Assembly (NCBI GenBank): GCA_029204225.1
Contig: CM055101.1
Coordinates: 37,255,648-37,319,647, forward strand
Direction: 5' to 3'
DNA length: 64,000 nt
Source: Diphasiastrum complanatum
Taxonomy: Eukaryota > Streptophyta > Lycopodiopsida > Lycopodiales > Lycopodiaceae
This document shows positions 57,830 to 64,000 of the stretch, piece by piece (position 1 is the stretch's first letter; each line of letters starts with the position of its first letter). The position numbers and the translations under genes were made by a program. The notes beneath the pieces were generated by a model. That model had not been told where the DNA came from. It saw nothing but the letters and a program-made list of their open reading frames with translations, and did no database searches.

Positions 57830-60359
57830 GAATTGAACCATTAAAAGGTGAGGAGAGGCTCTTTGGTACAACCCGACGGACGCCGAATTTGCATGAGCAG
57901 AATAAACAAAAGAGTAGGAGATCTTGTCTTTCTTATCCAAGGTCTTAAAAATCCATTTCTTATCATAGTCAACAAATTGCGAGGTAGAGAGGGCCCTAAG
58001 GTGACCATGAGTAACGACAAAGGACACATATCTAGATTCAGGAGCAGAAAGACCAAGTTCTGTCCTATGGCAAGAGACACTGCGAAAATAGATCAAGTTC
58101 GTGATAATGTCCTAGGTGACAAAGCCTTTCCAAGTAAGGCTGAGGCATCATCTTTTCTCGATCAGGGCAAGAGGCTTGGAGTTTAAGATGATAGCTTTCA
58201 AAAACCAGAGAGATTCAAGAGGAGAAACTACACTACCACCATTCCAAAAAGTCAACTCCCTCATGGAGAGAAGGTCTCTAAGAATAGATTTGAATAAAGG
58301 AGGGCGGGAAGTGAAAGCAAGGTACAAAGAATGAATAAACTCAAGAAAATAGGATTGAGGGTTGGTCTCGTTGGGGGAGTGTAAAGGAGGGAGAATGGAA
58401 GTCATCATCAGTGCCCAAGGCTGAGGAGAATCAAAATTAATGTGGATGCATCTAAAAATAAGAGATAGAGAGGTGATAGAAGGGTCGAGTAAACCCAACC
58501 CTCCCAAATTTTTTAGAGCAGTACAAATATCCTAGTTCAAAATACTTAGGCCGTTGTTTCAGAGAAACTTTTTAAAAGCTTAGCAATAGTTAGAGAGGAG
58601 GGAGGAGAAACCAAATAAAAAGAAAGTGCATGAAGTAAGAGGAGATGATATGCTTGAGAACAATGCGGCTAGCTTGGCTATTGTATCCTTGGTGAGGGGC
58701 TTTATAAAGAAGAAGAAAAGAAACCTGACAAAGTGCAGAGTTAATAGCTAGGAGGAGAGAAGGACCGACCAATTCCCAATGTGCTATGAAAAAATTTGGG
58801 GTGATACCATCCAGGCCAACAACTTCATCTCTATTGAGAGATTTAAGCGCAGCATGAAGTTCCTCAAGGGAAAGAGAAAAAGAAAGAGATAAAGACTCAG
58901 TTATCGAAAGAGGGGAGGGAAAAGAGTAGTAAAGGGATAATTTCTATCTAGAAGGGGGGTTAGGAGACACACTAGGATTATAAAGAGACAAAAAGTATTG
59001 ATGGAAAGAGTTATACATGGACTCAGAGGAAGACAAGGTAGAACCGTTAACAATCATGCCATAAGAGTCTTCTAGTCTATGCATATATTTAAGCTTCCTA
59101 AAGAAGAAAGTGGAAGGGAGATCATTTTCTCTAAGCCAATTTAAGTGTGTTCTCTTTTGCAGAATAATAGCTTTGGAGTGGCCTAGAATTTGAGTTGATT
59201 GGATGAAGCAATAAATTCATTCGCATGAAGAGAAGGGTCTGAAGCACAAGCTCTGTGCAAGGAGATCGATGAGAGAGTTTTCTTAAGCGATGTCTCGAGA
59301 GAGGCCCGAATAGGATCTGGCAAGTTTCGCTTGCATGCAAATAAAGGAGCACGAGCATTCAATGATGTCTTCCAAGTTCGAAAGGGTAGAAATTTTAGCA
59401 GCAAGGTCAAAACGAATATTTTTCTTCCAAATTAGGGAGTCGTTCATGATGTGAACAAAATTCTGATTAAGGTGTAACTTAATTGGAAGGTGATCCAAGA
59501 GAGGGAAAGAGGGGATAGTGGTACATAGAATATCACTAGTCCAATTACCAAAGTTAGATAAATAGAATCTATCAAGCCTCGTAGAGGTATAGAAGGGGTG
59601 AAGACGACCATTAGACCAAGAGTGGAAACAAGGGGAATTGCATAACATAAGAGCATTAAAGCAATTAAAACCCTCCATCATACCATCCCAAGCCGGTCTC
59701 TCAGCAATGGAAATATGGTTCAGGTCATCAAGGGGGTGGAGATACATGTTGAATTCTCCCAAAATGACCGAGGAAAAGGAGTTAATTGGGGAGATGGCAT
59801 TCCATAGATTTGAACGAGCTAGCGAAAAATTAGGTGCATAAACATTGACAATATTGAAGAAAAAGTCACATTTAAAAATCGTACAAATGTTAGCGTGACC
59901 ACCAGGGAGGGAAAAATGAGAAGCCAACTTCTAATCTCTGGAAAAAAGACCACCACGGGTACCATCCATAGGCGTGCAAGAGTAGTGAAAATTTCGGGCA
60001 AATGTTTGGTTAACACGTGAAAGAGAAAGCTACTAATTTGGGTTTCTTGAAGGCAAACAACCAATTTAGAATGACAAAGAGGAGAGATACCGAAGGAGCA
60101 AGGAGCCGTGAATAGGGAAATTGAGACCTCTAATATTCCAAGTGATTTCCCTATTATTCCAAGTGATCATATTCATGAGCAAATAACGGGATAGAGTAAC
60201 GCAAGTCCACTAAAAGTGCAAAACAGAAGAAAGAAGGAACCTGTGAGAAAGTTTCACTTTTGATCTCGATCTATGATTGCTCGCTTGAGAATCCTTACCT
60301 TTAGCACAAGCTAATCTTTTGAGTGAACTTCGAGTAGAGACTTTGTTTATTTGATTTAG

Positions 60360-63070
60360 CCCCATTTACAAAGGAGGGCACCATAGCTGAGCTAGAGAAG
60401 CGGGAGAAGCTGTCAAAAGACTTTCTTGAGAGAGTTCATCTAAAGCAGCTAAACGGTCTTTATCCATGCAGTTTGTTCTTACACCATTAGAGAATAATCT
60501 AGTCTTTCGAGGATCTGCATCTGTCAAATCGCTGTCTGGAGAGCTATTAGATAGAAGAATATCTTTGAAGGTCATGTCCCTTGCTTCAATCCTTCCTCCC
60601 CAGGCAGTTTTAGACTGGGAATTCTGCAGCACAAGAGTCGTGGGCGAGTATTTCGATGGGCCTTCTATTGAAGCATACTGGAAATTAGTTAAATTAGTGA
60701 AGTCTTTATCATTAATTAATGGAGCAGACATAGATGGCCAGACAGACATTTCTGTAGGAGCCTCTTTGTAGTAGCTTTCAAGGAATAGTCTTTTCTGGAA
60801 TGAGTCATATACTCATGAGGTGATGGAACATTCACTGCTTTCTCATTGGACTCATTCACTTCATTGGAATGTCTATTTCATCTTGTGGAAGATAAATTAT
60901 CCTTTTTATTGGTCATATGATTTAGCGCTAACTCTCTTGCAGCATGAAATCAAGCCCTGTCCTGGGCTGTGTCACTTCCATCATGTCCATCAGATTCTGG
61001 AATACCAACAAATAAGCCTGAAATCTTGTTGTTTGTTGGTCTGAGGATGCTATCCTTCTCTTTCTATCCGATTTCTTCAGTAATTATGTCGTTTTGTCCT
61101 GTGACAGGAAGCCGCGCCCTGTCCCAGTCTGCAAAAGCTCTCTCCTGCTCAACAATTTCCAAACTTTCATCAAAGTATTGCGTTTTCTGGTTGTTCGTAG
61201 GTCTGGCAGCATTGTCTTCCTCTGTTTGTTTCATTTCTACATCAGCCATATCATATTGTCCTGTCTCAATGGGGCTATTCGCTGATCCAGAAGTGACTGT
61301 TATGGGCACAAGTTCCTGAGACTTAATGGAGCCATAAGTATTCTTGAGGTTCGCTGTCCCATCGTATACTACTAGCATATCTCTTTCCACCTTTATAGAA
61401 TGCAATGAGTTCTGATGTGTAAAATGGACAACAGAGTCTACCGCACTGAGAAAGCAAGGTTTTTTTTACTTCTGTTCTTCTGCCCAACACCAACATGTAA
61501 TTCGCTAGTTGTTAGCTCCTTCTCATCATGCTTTTTTATATTAGGGTTTGTTTCATTGTTGGGTGGGTATATAGGGTGGCGGCTAGTATCAACATGGTAT
61601 CATAAAACCTACCCTACTAGTATATGAATTTCTAATACCAGGGTCTAGAACCAGTATTAACTATCTTACTATTCATATTGATACCCAGGTTTGGGAGATT
61701 TTGTGAATTTTTGCCATGGTATCAATAGTAGTATTATTTTTAGTTATTTTTTTTTAAATTTTTTATTTTTTATATCTTAAAATATGATATTACTGTTTAA
61801 AAAACATATTTTTAGCAATTTGTACAAGTTCATATCCGGGTTGATAACCGGCTGGTATCACCCTTGTGATGCCAGTCCGGTTTATACCAGTCTACAACCC
61901 CTACACCTCCTTAAATTGATACCCAATTGGTATTAATTTTTTTAAAAAGATGCAATACCATGATCCAGCTGGTATCAAAAAATTTGATACCCACCCAACA
62001 CTGGTTTGTTTCTTGTATTAAATGGTGAGAATCGAGGCTCTTTTATGTCTCTTTCGATAATTGCACTAATGCATCCATTTTAGATTCCACATTATTGAGC
62101 ATATACGTCTTATCATTTCTTTCCAAAAGACAAATACCAGTTGTTTTCACCGTTTTTGAAATGGAGTTAATGTCTCTGGATTTCCTATTCATTATGTTAA
62201 ATGCTCTCTTATCCTTTTCAGCTAGGGGTATAGTCAGACCTGCAAGAGAGTGGAAATCCTATCTTTTGCCTTGCCTTTCTAACATATCTCGGTTGTCAGT
62301 AGCATAGCCGTTTTCCAATGTCTCCATTTCATGAGTAGCAAGTAGGCTTGGAAATATATCATCCATACTTTCCACCATTTCCTTTGTAGGCTTATTAAAA
62401 ATCTTTGAGCAATGCCTCCCATTGCAATTAGAAGGTAAGGGAGAGATCGAAGAGTTTGAGCTGTTAGCTGGGTATAGTCCAAACCTCTTGAGCTGGAAAA
62501 TGGAAGGACTATTCAAGTTCGAGGAACGAGGGATGTCTTTGAATTGCCCATCACTCAGATCATAAATATAGAGTCAACATTGTGTAGGTTGAAATTTTCG
62601 TTGAATTTGAGAGTAGAAATAATACAGTTTCTAAATCTGAAAGGAGAGGAATGGACTGACTAATGAAATCGTTAATGAAAACATGGTCCAAAAAAGAAGA
62701 ACCAAAGTAGATGACAACAGAAGAGTCAAATAATGAAGCTTGGGAGGCAATAAGAGCTTCACGATGGGATAAAAGAGAAAGAAAAGGTTGCCATCTACGA
62801 AAACCTTGGATTCAACGATAATACTAACCTTCTTCAGTCTCTCCCATTTGTCCGTGAGAGAGCGCAAGGAGAGATATTCAGAGCTTTGGTGTAGCTACGG
62901 GAGGGAAGCGGGAGCAGTCCTCTAGGGTTAAGAGGAAGGTTATTTGACATGCTGACAAATGCTGGGGCATCAACCATCTTGTCAAGAATAGGGGCAAGAT
63001 GGGGAGATCTAAAAGTAGAGAGGGAAGGAGCACATCTTTGCCATATTTATGAGACATAAAAGCCATAAGA
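60360..63070 (-). pseudogene. LINE ORF1-like remnant
   Basis: Minus frames include KVSIIVESKVFVDGNLF (about 62830-62770), a Pro/Ser-rich stretch at 62259-62516, and acidic, Thr/Asp-rich segments to 60366 (ARDMTFKDILLSNSSPDSDL). Position and order fit a plant L1 ORF1 (gag-like, nucleic-acid binding). I could not identify a zinc knuckle, so the assignment rests on context. Confidence 0.5.
61554..62003. mobile_element. Nonautonomous hAT element (MITE)
   Basis: 450 bp, with terminal inverted repeats CATTGTTGGGTGGGTAT (61554-61570) and, at the right end, the complement of CAGTGTTGGGTGGGTAT (61987-62003). A perfect 8-bp target duplication, GTTTGTTT, lies at 61546-61553 and 62004-62011. The interior is noncoding and full of GGTATCAA/TTGATACC subterminal motifs. 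It lies inside LINE ORF1. Confidence 0.92.
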
Positions 63071-64000
63071 AGAGGAAAGTAGCTCAGAAAATGTGTTGAA
63101 AGACACAGTCAAAGACAGGGAAGGAAACAAGAAAGGAAGAAGAAGACACAACTTCAAGCAAAAACAACAGACCAGGGAGGAGAAAGAGAGATGAGTGTTG
63201 AAAAACACTGAGCAGAATAGCTACAAAAGCTCAAAGGAGTGGAGAAACCGAGTGACCCATTAGAAAGCACCTAGGCTAGAAAACAAAGGAAGATTTAGTA
63301 GTAAGCATGTGTTGAAAAAACACATCTCACACCCCAAAGTCCGCTGTGCATTTCCCAAAAGGCAAAGGGAAAGAGGGGTCAAAATGCATTGAAAGATAGA
63401 AGGCCTGTCCACCAAGACAATGCTAACAAAGCATCATAGGAATAGAACACATATCACAAAAGTAAGAGACTGAGTGAAACCCAAGGATCCATTCCGCTTC
63501 ATCATCGCTATTCCGCTACTTTGTGCCTTCATTTCTAGAAAAAAAAAAGATCTTATACTTCCATGTACCAAGTCTTCAAGAACCATGGAATCCCCACGCC
63601 ACCTCACCTCACCTCACCCCACCTCACCAAGGACACTTTTGCCATATTTCAAGATCCTTTGGGTTTCAATAGGCTACTTCAACCACATGCACTCATTTGG
63701 TGTTCTGACAAGAGCCGCAAACATGAGAAAAAATGGCTTGTCTTATCAACAAAAACATTACACAAGATATGAGAAATATACAACTTAATATAAATCTTAC
63801 CTTTCTTCATCTCCATGTTACTTGGAACGATGACAATGATTCACACCCTTTTTGGTCATGATATCATTCGATATAGTAAAAATGCATTAGTTCAATGTAA
63901 TTGCTATTAAATGTGCTAACAAATATTAAATTTTAATCCTAGTAGGCACTTATTTTTTAGTCTATAGAACAGTTTATATTTGCAGTTTCAATGAGGTGCA
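63071..64000. other. Noncoding stretch to the window end
   Basis: No gene recognised. It has a short CACCT-type pentamer repeat at about 63600-63628. The part nearest 63071 may be the LINE 5' UTR. Confidence 0.35.

Larger units (their letters stand above)
57830..63070 (-). mobile_element. L1-type LINE, internally deleted and interrupted
   Basis: On the minus strand an ORF1-like region (about 63070-60360) is followed by ORF2, starting near 60172 (MNMITWNNREITWNIRGLN). An AP-type endonuclease runs from there to about 59460 (CLQETQ, NVYAPNFS, LDRFYLS, LLDHLPIKLHL). The RT start at about 58880-58740 (EELHAALKSL, WELVGPSLLLAINSAL) leads directly to the C-terminal part (SQASRIVLKHIISSYFMHFL, about 58690; GGLGLLDPSITSLSLIF, about 58500). 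The LINE would nick DNA and prime its own reverse transcription. The catalytic YxDD part of RT is missing, stops are frequent, and a hAT element interrupts ORF1. No 3' tail defined. Confidence 0.8.

Overview
The window is nuclear DNA from a land plant with a large, transposon-rich genome. It is eukaryotic: two long genes lie far apart in AT-rich, repeat-filled DNA, with LTR retrotransposons, hAT transposons, a LINE and (CT)n arrays around them. A degenerate DUF7869-type protein, a family I associate with seed-free plants and some animals, together with the divergent EMS1-like receptor, makes me favour a fern or other seed-free plant. The species cannot be fixed from the sequence.

Two genes look intact. 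RRP5 (5,648-11,539, +) encodes a ribosome-biogenesis factor with about 15 S1 RNA-binding repeats and a C-terminal HAT-repeat domain, in one uninterrupted 5.9-kb reading frame. A putative promoter with two telo-box motifs lies upstream. EMS1-like (45,156-49,223, -) is a 1,355-residue LRR receptor kinase of the EMS1/EXS group, also in one uninterrupted frame. The rest of the coding signal is mobile-element debris or captured gene fragments.

Layout. 1-3,740: decayed Ty3/gypsy gag and RT, fused to an open 174-codon segment of another conserved element. 3,741-11,966: RRP5 and its flanks. 11,972-18,081: a complete-ended, minus-strand LTR element (CACCC target duplication, half-tRNA-iMet primer site) that has no recognisable gag-pol. 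It carries an Hsp110 gene fragment, another host-like fragment and an antisense, truncated Ty3/gypsy element. 19,332-24,760: hAT element 1, with 8-bp target duplication, inserted in a tandem duplication and containing a large foldback element and a (CT)n array. 26,040-27,760: DUF7869-type pseudogene. 28,003-29,060: copia LTR with RNase H remnant. About 34,680-42,390: hAT element 2, split by a 4.1-kb LTR retrotransposon (34,900-38,960) with no recognisable genes. 45,156-50,260: EMS1-like gene and upstream region. 51,180-52,560: copia RT remnant. 57,830-63,070: L1-type LINE lacking its RT catalytic core and interrupted by a 450-bp nonautonomous hAT element (61,554-62,003).

The two genes are unrelated in function: one acts in nucleolar rRNA processing, the other in cell-surface peptide signalling. 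The strongest novelty candidate is the LTR element at 11,972-18,081, which combines captured host sequence, an internal tRNA primer site and intact structural ends.
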